64,000 nt of DNA. It comes from Flavobacteriaceae bacterium UBA3356. GTDB taxonomy: Bacteria > Bacteroidota > Bacteroidia > Flavobacteriales > Flavobacteriaceae. A program made the position numbers and the translations under genes. Below, piece after piece: positions 32,989 to 41,465 of the stretch. A model generated the notes under the pieces. It ran no database searches and was not told the DNA's origin. It saw only the letters and a list, made by a program, of their open reading frames with translations. Each line of letters begins with the position of its first letter. Position 1 is the first letter of the stretch. Where the stretch lies: positions 118,969 to 182,968 of the forward strand of contig DEQW01000012.1 in assembly GCA_002360635.1 (NCBI GenBank), given 5' to 3'.

Positions 32989-33805
32989 GTTCTACTTCGT
33001 TTTCCAGTTGTAATATTTCTTCCTTATTTGTGTTTTCAATTACATAGACATGTTTCAGGCTTGTCATGTCATTAAACAACTTAATTTGAAGATCGTAATA
33101 ATTAGCATCACCATCTAAGTTAAATTCTTCAATAGTTCCTATTAAAATGCCTTCTGGAAAAATAGTTGACTTACCGCCAGTAATGATTGTGTCTCCAACT
33201 GTAACTGGAGCCAACCTTGGAATGTCGATTAACTGAACCCTATTCGGGTTTTTTGTGTCCCAGGTTAACGTCCCGAAGTGATTCGATTCTTTTAACCGAG
33301 CATTAATTTGGCTTTCCGTGTTCAAAATGGATTGTACAGTTGAAAAATTTTCTGAAGTAGCATTAACAATACCTATAATTCCTTGTGAAGAAATCACCCC
33401 CATATCAATTTTTATACTGTCTTTCTTACCTTTTTTGAGTGTTAAGTAATTTTTTGACTTAGAATATGTGTTGTTAATAATACGAGCATTTCTAAAAACA
33501 TATCCAGAAGGAAGTATGGTGCTATCTAATGTTGAAGGGTTAGCAATGCTTTTTAAATTTTCCAGTTGCTTTCGAAGGCGAATATTTTCTTGTGTTAAGC
33601 GTTTGTTTTCATCTTCAAGCCCAAAATAGCCAGTAACATTACTTTTGGCACTAAAAACATTCCCGCTTAAAAAGTTAGCAGAACTAACGTACTTTCCATT
33701 ATGATACGAATGGGTCTGTACAGTTAGATAAACTGAAATTAGGAACAAAAGGCCAAACAACAGGAAATTTTTATTCCGTATAAAGAAAAAGATAATCTGT
33801 TGCAT
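32978..33805 (-). CDS. mreC: Rod-shape determining protein MreC
   Basis: This 275-residue protein has one N-terminal membrane helix, a coiled coil (about 62-92, GLEDENKRLTQENIRLRKQLENLKSI) and two periplasmic beta-barrel domains, with GVISSQGIIGIVNATSENFSTVQSILN and GDTIITGGKSTIFPEGILIGTI as family blocks. It activates PBP2 in the elongasome. Confidence 0.94.
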   Translation of the reverse strand: MQQIIFFFIRNKNFLLFGLLFLISVYLTVQTHSYHNGKYVSSANFLSGNVFSAKSNVTGYFGLEDENKRLTQENIRLRKQLENLKSIANPSTLDSTILPSGYVFRNARIINNTYSKSKNYLTLKKGKKDSIKIDMGVISSQGIIGIVNATSENFSTVQSILNTESQINARLKESNHFGTLTWDTKNPNRVQLIDIPRLAPVTVGDTIITGGKSTIFPEGILIGTIEEFNLDGDANYYDLQIKLFNDMTSLKHVYVIENTNKEEILQLENEVEHAE

Positions 33806-33818
33806 GATTAATTAATTC

Positions 33819-34847
33819 CTATTTTATCAATACACTTTTATACTTGTTTAGGTTTTTTAAGCAAATACCAGTACCGCGAACAACAGCTCTTAACGGGTCT
33901 TCAGCAATATAAACAGGAAGATCTGTTTTTTGAGACAATCGTTTGTCAAGGCCCCGAAGCATAGAACCACCACCAGCTAAATAGATACCTGTGTTGTAAA
34001 TATCGGCAGCTAATTCTGGAGGGGTTTGTGATAACGTTTCCATTACAGCATCTTCAATACGAAGAATAGATTTATCCAGTGCTTTTGCTATTTCCCTAAA
34101 CGAAGTCTGTACTTGTTTTGGTTTACCAGTAAGTAAATCTCGTCCTTGAACCGACATTTCTTCTGGTGGCAATTCAAGATCTTCGGTAGCAGCACCTATT
34201 TGGATTTTAATTTTTTCAGCAGTACGCTCTCCTACATATAGGTTATGTTGGGTTCGCATGTAATAGATAATATCATTTGTAAATACATCACCTGCAATTT
34301 TTATAGATTTATCGCAAACAATTCCACCTAAGGCAATCACGGCAATTTCAGTAGTACCACCTCCTATATCAACCACCATATTTCCTTTGGGTTGCATAAT
34401 ATCCACGCCAATACCAATCGCAGCTGCCATAGGTTCGTGAATAAGGTAAACCTCTTTCCCATTTACACGCTCAGCGCTTTCTTTTACAGCACGCATTTCC
34501 ACCTCGGTAATTCCACTGGGAATGCAAATAACCATACGTAAGGAAGGCGTAAGCCATTTCTTTTTTAATGCCGGAATATCCTTAATGAACATATTGATCA
34601 TTTTTTCACTGGCATCAAAATCGGCAATTACACCATCTTTAAGTGGGCGTATTGTTTTAATGTTTTCGTGCGTTTTACCTTGCATCATACTGGCTTCGCG
34701 CCCAACGGCAATAATTTTTCCCGTAGAACGGTCGCGTGCAACAATGGAAGGCGCATCTACAACAACCTTGTCGTTGTGAATGATAAGGGTGTTTGCGGTC
34801 CCTAAATCGATGGCTATTTCTTCCGTTAAGAAATCAAAAAATCCCAT
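33819..34847 (-). CDS. mreB: Actin-like cell-shape protein MreB
   Basis: This 342-residue actin homologue forms membrane-bound filaments that orient cell-wall growth. Phosphate 1 is IDLGTANTLI, phosphate 2 is VVDIGGGTTEIAVIALGG, the adenosine motif is GIYLAGGGSMLRGLD, and the connect motif EPMAAAIGIGVDI is also present. It heads the operon and has its own promoter just upstream. Confidence 0.97.
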   Translation of the reverse strand: MGFFDFLTEEIAIDLGTANTLIIHNDKVVVDAPSIVARDRSTGKIIAVGREASMMQGKTHENIKTIRPLKDGVIADFDASEKMINMFIKDIPALKKKWLTPSLRMVICIPSGITEVEMRAVKESAERVNGKEVYLIHEPMAAAIGIGVDIMQPKGNMVVDIGGGTTEIAVIALGGIVCDKSIKIAGDVFTNDIIYYMRTQHNLYVGERTAEKIKIQIGAATEDLELPPEEMSVQGRDLLTGKPKQVQTSFREIAKALDKSILRIEDAVMETLSQTPPELAADIYNTGIYLAGGGSMLRGLDKRLSQKTDLPVYIAEDPLRAVVRGTGICLKNLNKYKSVLIK

Positions 34848-34897
34848 ATTTTATTTTGGTGGTATTGAAATTATACGTGATAAGCTACTGCTATTCA

Positions 34898-34905
34898 CAA
34901 ATGTA
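34898..34905 (-). promoter_or_regulatory. -7 element for the mre operon
   Basis: TACATTTG on the minus strand fits TAnnTTTG. It lies in the 64-bp gap between purH and mreB, 51 bp before the mreB ATG. Confidence 0.55.
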
Positions 34906-34911
34906 ACATTT

Positions 34912-36444
34912 TTAGTGTTTAAAATGACGTGTGCCGGTAAATACCATAGATATTTCATTTTCGTTGCAATAATCAATGCTAAGCTCGTCCTTTATGGAGC
35001 CTCCAGGTTGTATCACGCTTGTTATTCCTGCATTGTCTGCTATCTCTACACAATCTGGAAACGGGAAAAAAGCATCACTGGCCATAACGGCTCCGTCTAA
35101 ATTAAACTCAAAACTTTTGGCTTTTTCAATGGCTTGGCGCAAAGCATCTACACGAGATGTCTGTCCGGTTCCACTTGCACACAACTGTTTGTTTTTGGCC
35201 AAAACAATTGTGTTGCTTTTGGTGTGTTTGCATATTTTTGAAGCAAACATCAGGTCTTCTAACTCGTTATCGGTTGGTTTATTGTTGGTCTTGTAGGTTA
35301 ATTCTTCTTTAGAATCTGTTTTATTGTCCTTGTCTTGAACCAAATAACCGTTAAGACTAGTTTTCACCTGGGTTGTAGGTAGTTTGGCTTCTTTCTGAAC
35401 TAATAAAATTCTATTCTTTTTTCCTTTCAGAATTTCTAATGCTTTTTCTGAAAAAGAAGGTGCGATAACTACTTCACAAAATAGTTTATGAATTTCTTCA
35501 GCCGTAGTTTCATCAATTTCACTATTACTGATTAAAATCCCTCCAAAAGCTGAAACTGGATCACCGGCCAAGGCATCTAGATATGCTTCTTTCACAGTGT
35601 TTCGTTGCGCAATTCCGCAGGCGTTGTTGTGTTTTAAAACCGCAAAGGTTGGAGCTTCATTTGTAAACTCGGCCATTAAATTTACTGCGGCATCTACATC
35701 TAGCAAATTGTTGTAGCTTAATTCTTTACCGTGTAATTTGTCGAACATTGCATCGAAATCGCCAAAGAAAAATCCTTTTTGGTGTGGGTTTTCACCGTAG
35801 CGAAGCTTTTTTCCTTTTGTTTCACTTATTTTAAGTGATGTAATAGCTGTTTCAGCATTGAAATAATTAAAAATTGCTGAATCGTAATGCGATGAAACAT
35901 TAAAGGCTTTTGCAGCAAATTTCTTTCTATCGTTCAATGAAATAGAACCTTCATTTTCTGAAATGATTTCCAATACTTCTTCATAATCTTCCATAGAAGA
36001 AATACAAAGTGTATCCTTAAAGTTTTTAGCGGCTGCGCGAATTAAAGAAATTCCGCCAATATCAATTTTCTCGATAATATCTTGTTCCGAAGCACCTGAA
36101 GCGACAGTTTTTTCAAAAGGATATAAATCTACAATGACCAAATCCAACTGCGGAATGTTGTATTCTTCCATTTCGGCCACGTCACTATCATTATCTTGTC
36201 GGTTTAAAATACCGCCAAAGACTTTTGGGTGTAATGTTTTAACCCGGCCACCTAAAATAGAAGGGTAATCGGTTACCTCTTCAACAGGAATAACATCTAC
36301 TCCCAAATCATTAATAAATTTTTGTGTTCCTCCGGTAGAGTAGATGGTTACGCCTAATTTGTCAAGTTGCTTAACAATAGGAGCCAGCCCATCTTTATGA
36401 AATACTGAAATTAATGCAGAAGTGATTTTTTTTGTGTCGCCCAT
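34912..36444 (-). CDS. purH: Bifunctional AICAR formyltransferase / IMP cyclohydrolase
   Basis: PurH carries out the last two steps of IMP synthesis. The N-terminal IMP cyclohydrolase (1-200) has YSTGGTQKFINDLGV and GGRVKTLHPKVFGGIL. The C-terminal AICAR transformylase has LRYGENPHQKGFFF, VLKHNNACG (the KH..NPCG-like active-site loop) and SDAFFPFPDCVEIADNAG. Length (510 residues from ATG 36444) is normal. The in-frame ATG at 36465 is rejected because the promoter -7 TACTTTTG occupies 36470-36463. Confidence 0.97.
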   Translation of the reverse strand: MGDTKKITSALISVFHKDGLAPIVKQLDKLGVTIYSTGGTQKFINDLGVDVIPVEEVTDYPSILGGRVKTLHPKVFGGILNRQDNDSDVAEMEEYNIPQLDLVIVDLYPFEKTVASGASEQDIIEKIDIGGISLIRAAAKNFKDTLCISSMEDYEEVLEIISENEGSISLNDRKKFAAKAFNVSSHYDSAIFNYFNAETAITSLKISETKGKKLRYGENPHQKGFFFGDFDAMFDKLHGKELSYNNLLDVDAAVNLMAEFTNEAPTFAVLKHNNACGIAQRNTVKEAYLDALAGDPVSAFGGILISNSEIDETTAEEIHKLFCEVVIAPSFSEKALEILKGKKNRILLVQKEAKLPTTQVKTSLNGYLVQDKDNKTDSKEELTYKTNNKPTDNELEDLMFASKICKHTKSNTIVLAKNKQLCASGTGQTSRVDALRQAIEKAKSFEFNLDGAVMASDAFFPFPDCVEIADNAGITSVIQPGGSIKDELSIDYCNENEISMVFTGTRHFKH

Positions 36445-36462
36445 GGATTGAAATTTAAGGGG

Positions 36463-36470
36463 CAAAAGTA
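36463..36470 (-). promoter_or_regulatory. -7 element for purH
   Basis: TACTTTTG on the minus strand fits TAnnTTTG, 18 bp before ATG 36444, which supports that start. No PurR-type site is recognised. Confidence 0.55.
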
Positions 36471-36635
36471 CATAATTACATATAAAATTGTAACAATATG
36501 TTGTAGAAACCGTCCTATGTTAATGAATATTTTTTTGAATTATTTTGATACCTTGTATTTTTAAAGTATTTGGGTTTTGTTTTAATACTAAATGGAAGGT
36601 TTGTACACTTTTACTAATTAATTTCTAAGAAAAGA

Positions 36636-37892
36636 ATGCTGGTTTACTTACGTGTTTTAAAAGAGAGTTTTGGTTTTGCCGTCAATGCGTTAAAGAACAA
36701 TAAACTAAGGACATTTTTGTCGTTAGTAGGGGTTACCATTGGTATATTTTCCATAATTGCTGTTTTAGCTGCGGTGGACTCTTTGAAAAAAGAAATCGAA
36801 GGGAACATCAGTTCTTTAGATGTTAATACAATAATATTATCACACTTTTCATTTGGGCCTACGGATGTACCTCGATGGAAAAGGGCCCAGTTTCCTATGG
36901 TTACCTATGAAGAATACCAGTATTTAGAAAGTAATGTCCCCAACCTTGATTATGCTACTTACACTTTAAATGTTCCAAATGAAAATATAAAATACGGAGA
37001 CAATCAAGTAAGTGATGTGCCTATAGGCGCAGTAACCGATAGTTATTATTTTATTGAAGCATTACAATTAGATTCCGGGCGATTTTTCAATGGGGCAGAA
37101 TCAAATAGTGGGTCTCCGGTTTTGGTTATAGGGTATGAAATTGCACAAAAATTATTTAACGGAAGTGAGCGTGCCATAGGCAAACAAGTTCGGGTCTATG
37201 GTCGTAAATTCACGGTAATTGGCGTTCTTGAAAAAGAAGGCGCAGGATTGTTTGGTGGCTCAAAAGATACCTCGGTTTGGATGCCCGTGAATATTGTACG
37301 GCGTATGTATGGTGATAATAATAAGAACACATTTCCTCAAATTGTCATTAAACCCGAAAAAGATATAGACAATGAAGAGTTTATTGCTATTCTAGAGCAA
37401 AAACTCCGTTTAAAAAGAGGGTTGAAGCCCGATGATGTAAGTACTTTTTTTGTGAATCAATTACAAGGCTTTGCCGATCTTATCGATAACATAACAGGCC
37501 AGATGAACTTAATTGGCTTGGTTATTAGTGGGTTCTCACTTTTGGTAGGTGGTTTTGGTATTGCCAATATTATGTTTGTGAGTGTAAAAGAACGGACTAA
37601 TTTAATTGGGATTCAGAAGTCATTAGGGGCAAAAAACCGTTTTATCTTACTACAGTTCTTGTTCGAAGCGGTTATCTTGGCAATAATTGGAGGATTAATA
37701 GGGCTTTTCTTGGTTTTTATAGTCTCCATTCTAGCTTCACAATTCACCGGGGATTTTGAATTTGTATTATCACCTTGGAATATGTTTGTTGGTACAGCCA
37801 TTTCAGCAGTAATTGGGCTTATTTCAGGGATACTTCCTGCAATTTCAGCATCAAAGCTGGATCCGGTAGAAGCGATTAGAACGGGAATGTAG
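36636..37892 (+). CDS. ABC transporter permease, MacB/FtsX type
   Basis: This 418-residue protein has one N-terminal membrane helix (LRTFLSLVGVTIGIFSIIAVLAAV), a periplasmic MacB core domain (about 50-270) and three C-terminal helices of the FtsX fold (KERTNLIGIQKSLGAKNRFILLQFLFEAVIL...GIL PAISASKLDPVEAIR). The LDPVEAIR ending is typical of MacB-like permeases, which transmit force to periplasmic partners for efflux or lipoprotein work rather than making a pore. No ATPase gene is adjacent. Confidence 0.92.
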   Translation: MLVYLRVLKESFGFAVNALKNNKLRTFLSLVGVTIGIFSIIAVLAAVDSLKKEIEGNISSLDVNTIILSHFSFGPTDVPRWKRAQFPMVTYEEYQYLESNVPNLDYATYTLNVPNENIKYGDNQVSDVPIGAVTDSYYFIEALQLDSGRFFNGAESNSGSPVLVIGYEIAQKLFNGSERAIGKQVRVYGRKFTVIGVLEKEGAGLFGGSKDTSVWMPVNIVRRMYGDNNKNTFPQIVIKPEKDIDNEEFIAILEQKLRLKRGLKPDDVSTFFVNQLQGFADLIDNITGQMNLIGLVISGFSLLVGGFGIANIMFVSVKERTNLIGIQKSLGAKNRFILLQFLFEAVILAIIGGLIGLFLVFIVSILASQFTGDFEFVLSPWNMFVGTAISAVIGLISGILPAISASKLDPVEAIRTGM

Positions 37893-37955
37893 AAGGTAGG
37901 TAATTTAAATAAAACTTTAAATTACTTCAATTAAAACCCAACTAAGCCTGAGCTT

Positions 37956-38411
37956 TTAAAGTATTTCAGAAACTTGCTGGTTTACCCATTCTAAAAAACG
38001 TTCGTCTTCTGGGGAGAATGGATCTTCTGTGTGAGAGTCGATGTCAATTTGACCAATGTTTTTTCCGTCTTTAAAAAGTGGGATTACAATTTCAGCTTTC
38101 ACGTACATGCTACAAGCTATATAATTGTTTTGTGCTTTTACATCGGCAACTACAAAGTTGGCGTTGCTTTCAGCTACTTGGCCACAAATTCCTTTGCCAA
38201 ATGGTATCACCGTATGGTCTGTAGGTTCGCCTGCAAATGCTTCTAAATGTAAGGTTTTCTGCTCGTGGTTGGCAAAATAAAACCCTACCCAATCATAATA
38301 GCCCAATGTGGTTTGCAATAATTCACAAACTTCGGTAAGACGTTGTTTTGCAGGTTCCTTGTCGTTTGCTAAAATTGTAGTTACTTTGGGTTTTAGAGCA
38401 TCAAAAGGCAT
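37956..38411 (-). CDS. GAF-domain free methionine-(R)-sulfoxide reductase (fRMsr-like)
   Basis: This 151-residue single GAF domain matches the fRMsr/YebR family, which reduces free Met-R-sulfoxide. C76 (GKGICGQVAE) and C100 (NYIACSMYVKAEIVIPL) are 24 residues apart, like C94 and C118 of the E. coli enzyme. The position of C84 is His66. C118 is the catalytic residue, so activity is likely with the remaining resolving Cys. I start at ATG 38411; the in-frame ATG at 38465 would run into the promoter of the divergent exosortase gene. Confidence 0.82.
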   Translation of the reverse strand: MPFDALKPKVTTILANDKEPAKQRLTEVCELLQTTLGYYDWVGFYFANHEQKTLHLEAFAGEPTDHTVIPFGKGICGQVAESNANFVVADVKAQNNYIACSMYVKAEIVIPLFKDGKNIGQIDIDSHTEDPFSPEDERFLEWVNQQVSEIL

Positions 38412-38471
38412 AATTATTTGTTTTGGGTAAAAGTATTTCAAAACCGTTACAAACGCCAAACACAAATGCTG

Positions 38472-38479
38472 TATTTTTG
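38472..38479 (+). promoter_or_regulatory. -7 element for the exosortase F operon
   Basis: TATTTTTG fits TAnnTTTG. It rules out starts at or before 38477 for the next gene and supports TTG 38498. Confidence 0.55.
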
Positions 38480-38497
38480 TTAAAATTTTATTTTTTT

Positions 38498-39052
38498 TTG
38501 AAAAAACTATTTCTAAAATATAAGGCGGTTATTAGGTTTATAATCTTGTTTTTGGGCACCTATTTGTTTTTAACATTCCTATATTCTTTATATTTAAAGT
38601 ATTCTCACATAGGGACGTACTATCCAGACTTCTTTACCAACCTAGCTGCAAAGCAAAGCAATGAAGTAATACAGGCCTTTGGGTATAATGGAGCGGTAAA
38701 ACCTGACCAAACAGAGCCTTTTATGGGCTTGTATATAAATGACATTTTTTTGGCCCGTATTGTAGAAGGTTGTAATGCTATAAGTATTATGATACTATTT
38801 GTAGCTTTCATTGTTTCGTTTGCTGAAGGAATTAAAAAAACAGCACTTTATATTTTAGGAGGCGTGGCTTTAATTTATGCCGTCAATATTTTACGAATTG
38901 CCTTGTTGACCATTGCTTTATACCATTACCCCGAGTATACCGAATTTTTACACCAGATAGTTTTTCCCGCCATTATTTACGGAATGGTTTTTCTACTATG
39001 GTTATTTTGGGTGCGCAGCCTTAACCTGAAACCTAAGAAAAACCATGAATAG
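38498..39052 (+). CDS. xrtF: Exosortase family protein XrtF
   Basis: Exosortases are integral-membrane cysteine transpeptidases that cut and re-anchor C-terminal sorting signals. This 184-residue protein has several membrane helices and the catalytic set: Cys in RIVEGCNAISIMI, Arg in VNILRIALL and His in FLHQIVFPAIIYG. The next gene is the XrtF-associated membrane protein, which supports the F type. No ATG fits, and TTG 38498 gives a start at MKKLFLKYKAVIRFI. The sorted substrates of XrtF are not established. Confidence 0.88.
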   Translation: MKKLFLKYKAVIRFIILFLGTYLFLTFLYSLYLKYSHIGTYYPDFFTNLAAKQSNEVIQAFGYNGAVKPDQTEPFMGLYINDIFLARIVEGCNAISIMILFVAFIVSFAEGIKKTALYILGGVALIYAVNILRIALLTIALYHYPEYTEFLHQIVFPAIIYGMVFLLWLFWVRSLNLKPKKNHE

Positions 39053-39470
39053 AATAGTCGCTATCCTAATTGTATTAGCAGCGCTAGTGGCTTTGGTAGG
39101 CGTTCGTTTTTTTGAAGAAGAACTTTTTTACGATCCGCTTATCGGTTTCTTTAAATCAGATTATGCCAATCAAACACTTCCAAGTTTCAATACTTATAAA
39201 TTGGTACTGAGTATAAGCCTCAGGTATTTGTTAAATACTTGTTTTTCTTTAGTGATACTTTGGGTGGTTCTAAAAAAATGGGATGTTTTAAAATTATCGG
39301 TTATTCTATATTCTATTTTGTTCTGTGTACTTACAACTGTTTATCTAATACTACTTTTTAATTATGAAGAAGGCAATTACCTGACACTTTTCTATGTACG
39401 TCGTTTTTTAATTCAACCATTATTTTTACTGATATTGTTACCTGCATTCTATTTTCAGAGAAAAGCATAA
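39045..39470 (+). CDS. Exosortase F system-associated membrane protein
   Basis: This 141-residue protein with four predicted membrane helices overlaps xrtF by 8 bp. It shows ELFYDPLIGFFKSDYANQTLP near residue 25 and the C-terminal FYVRRFLIQPLFLLILLPAFYF, the pattern of the family that accompanies XrtF in Flavobacteriia. Its function is unknown; it may be a chaperone or partner of the exosortase. Confidence 0.82.
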   Translation: MNRIVAILIVLAALVALVGVRFFEEELFYDPLIGFFKSDYANQTLPSFNTYKLVLSISLRYLLNTCFSLVILWVVLKKWDVLKLSVILYSILFCVLTTVYLILLFNYEEGNYLTLFYVRRFLIQPLFLLILLPAFYFQRKA

Positions 39471-39480
39471 AGCAATTTTG

Positions 39481-39488
39481 TATCTTTG
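39481..39488 (+). promoter_or_regulatory. -7 element for the DUF3347 gene
   Basis: TATCTTTG fits TAnnTTTG, 28 bp before ATG 39517. Confidence 0.5.
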
Positions 39489-39516
39489 AACAAAATTAAA
39501 TTTGAACAAAATAGTT

Positions 39517-40062
39517 ATGAAAAAACACGTATTTCTTTCCGTATTATTAGTAGTAATCACAATGATATCTTGCGCAGATAATAAGAAAAAAACCGAACCC
39601 GAAATTAAAACGGTAGATACAAAAGCTGAAAGTAAAATTTACACAGCAGATAAAACCGATGCCGAATTTAAAGATGAAAAAATAGCTGGTGTATTTAAAC
39701 AATACATACAATTAAAAACAGCATTAGTAAATACAAATGCTGAAAAAGCATCTCAAGAAGCATCAAACTTAATGACTGCTTTTGCTAATGTAGGCGTGGA
39801 AAATGTAGCGTTACAAGCTGCTCAAAATATTGTAGAAAGCAATGATATTAAAGAACAACGCACTGCTTTTGTAGCTGTTACTACTGAAGTTGAAAAGATG
39901 ATGGAAGATGCTTTGTCTTCTGGAACAATCTATAAACAGTATTGTCCAATGGCATTTAACAATAAAGGTGCATATTGGCTAAGTGAGAGTGAAGATATCA
40001 TGAATCCATATTTTGGTGATAAAATGCTAAAATGCGGACGGGTAGATGCAGAAATACAATAA
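39517..40062 (+). CDS. DUF3347 lipoprotein, probable metal-binding
   Basis: This 181-residue lipoprotein (lipobox MISC) has one DUF3347 domain: a helical region (VFKQYIQLKTALVNTNAEKASQEASNLMTAF) followed by the signature YCPMAFNNKGAYWLSESEDIMNPYFGDKMLKCG. The Cys-Pro-Met and Met-Leu-Lys-Cys clusters resemble the C-terminal domains of CusB-like copper efflux proteins, so copper binding in the periplasm is likely (family-based). I use ATG 39517; an in-frame TTG at 39502 is less likely. Confidence 0.85.
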   Translation: MKKHVFLSVLLVVITMISCADNKKKTEPEIKTVDTKAESKIYTADKTDAEFKDEKIAGVFKQYIQLKTALVNTNAEKASQEASNLMTAFANVGVENVALQAAQNIVESNDIKEQRTAFVAVTTEVEKMMEDALSSGTIYKQYCPMAFNNKGAYWLSESEDIMNPYFGDKMLKCGRVDAEIQ

Positions 40063-40139
40063 AAGAATTTAATCTTACAGGTAATTTTTTGGGATAGTCT
40101 TCCTAAAGCATATTTGAAATTTTTCAGAAAAAACAATTT

Positions 40140-40979
40140 ATGAGAAAAACGGTCGCAGCGTTATTTATAGCGTTTAGTATAATAGCGTGCTCAAACCCTA
40201 AAAATGAAAATAAAGTTGGTTGGCAACATTTTAAAACTGTTAAGCTAGAGGGAGTGAGCCCTATGGGTATTGCAGAAATAAGTAACACACTGTGGGTAAG
40301 CGACGGTGTTGGCAACCGGATTGTATCAATTGCCGAAAATAACGACTCGATACGAATCTTAGACTCCTTTAAACGCCCTATGCACATAGCAACAGATGGT
40401 AAATATTTGTTTGTGCCAGAATTTAACGCAAATCAGGTTAGGATTACTTCAGGTGTAGATCGATCTATTATACCCGTGAGTGATTCGCTGGCTGGACCTT
40501 CTGGTGTTTCAGTGTTTGAAAACCAAATGGCAGTTTCCTATTTTAAAGGGAATCAAGTGGTTTTTACGAATGATGGTAAAAACTGGCTTCATATAGGTAA
40601 AAATGCCGCAAAGAATGATGCGCTTAACCAACCAACAGATGTGCAAATCACCAAAGATACCATTTGGGTTGCCGATGGTTACAACAATCGGGTGCAGGTT
40701 TATGATAAAGAAGGAAAGTTGCTTAACACAATTGGTGAGAAAGAAAACATCAATGTTGCGATGGGTCTTTATGTTTCAGAAAAGGAGCTATTTGTAACCG
40801 ATTTTGAAAATAATAGGGTTTTGGTGTATGACCACAAAGGAAAATTGATTCAGGAACTTTCAAAAGATATTAATAGCCCGTCAGATGTTTACCTTCGAGG
40901 CGAGAGTCTTTATATTCTAAATTACTTGGCCAGCAGTTTGGTTATTTATGAAAAGGAAAAGAACCAAGAAGAAAACTAA
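40140..40979 (+). CDS. NHL-repeat beta-propeller lipoprotein
   Basis: This 279-residue protein has an SPII signal peptide (lipobox SIIAC) and about six NHL-type blades, the clearest being LNQPTDVQITKDTIWVADGYNNRVQVYDKEGKLLNTIG and VTDFENNRVLVYDHKGKLIQEL. Such propellers bind ligands or partner proteins on the cell surface or in the periplasm. The substrate is unknown. It follows the DUF3347 gene by 77 bp. Confidence 0.82.
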   Translation: MRKTVAALFIAFSIIACSNPKNENKVGWQHFKTVKLEGVSPMGIAEISNTLWVSDGVGNRIVSIAENNDSIRILDSFKRPMHIATDGKYLFVPEFNANQVRITSGVDRSIIPVSDSLAGPSGVSVFENQMAVSYFKGNQVVFTNDGKNWLHIGKNAAKNDALNQPTDVQITKDTIWVADGYNNRVQVYDKEGKLLNTIGEKENINVAMGLYVSEKELFVTDFENNRVLVYDHKGKLIQELSKDINSPSDVYLRGESLYILNYLASSLVIYEKEKNQEEN

Positions 40980-41133
40980 CTCTTACTTAACTCCTTTTAA
41001 ACTAATTGAAAAAGTTTGCTTACACTAAAATTGTATTGTTTTGTTATGAAATGGTGATTGAGTTTTCACTCTTAAACAAGACTTTTTAACTAGAAAATTA
41101 CTACAAATATCTTTAGTTAAATTTTAGCTAACG

Positions 41134-41163
41134 ATGTACAAGCAATCAATTTCCGTTGTACAT
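41134..41163. promoter_or_regulatory. Inverted repeat ATGTACAA / TTGTACAT
   Basis: These are perfect 8-bp arms at 41134-41141 and 41156-41163, 14 bp apart, just upstream of the 32-residue ORF and touching a -7-like TACATTTA (41158-41165). It is a candidate operator. Confidence 0.4.
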
Positions 41164-41189
41164 TTACTATGTTCTTAAATTAGAATATT

Positions 41190-41288
41190 ATGGGACAACA
41201 AAAGTCAAACAGGAAGCCAATGCCTGCAAAGGCACAGCCTAAACAACAGGCTAAAAAGGCACCACAGACTGCTGCTAAGAAGAAGTAA
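41190..41288 (+). CDS. 32-residue Lys/Ala/Gln-rich basic protein
   Basis: The frame encodes MGQQKSNRKPMPAKAQPKQQ followed by AKKAPQTAAKKK, a fully disordered, strongly basic peptide similar in style to histone-tail or nucleoid peptides. The bias is at the amino-acid level and codons are normal. It has an upstream inverted repeat and its own downstream terminator, which support a real short gene. Nucleic-acid binding is an inference from charge. Confidence 0.5.
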   Translation: MGQQKSNRKPMPAKAQPKQQAKKAPQTAAKKK

Positions 41289-41342
41289 TTTGTGGATGGT
41301 TTATTTCGAATAAACCTTTATATCAAAACTTAATGAGGAGAG

Positions 41343-41367
41343 ACCACCCTTAAAAAAGGTGGTTTTT
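41343..41367 (+). terminator. Terminator after the 32-residue ORF
   Basis: ACCACC (41343-41348) pairs with GGTGGT (41358-41363), followed by TTTTT. Confidence 0.7.
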
Positions 41368-41413
41368 AATTTTAAGAAGAGGAAAAACAGAGTAGAGAAT
41401 ATAGAAAAAAGAG

Positions 41414-41445
41414 AAAGGCCTTCGGTTTTAAACTGAAGGCCTTTT
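41414..41445. terminator. groEL terminator
   Basis: AAAGGCCTTC (41414-41423) and GAAGGCCTTT (41435-41444) form a 10-bp stem, extended by an inner GTTT/AAAC helix, with A/T runs on both sides. Confidence 0.88.
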
Positions 41446-41465
41446 ATTATAAATGACTTTCGTCA

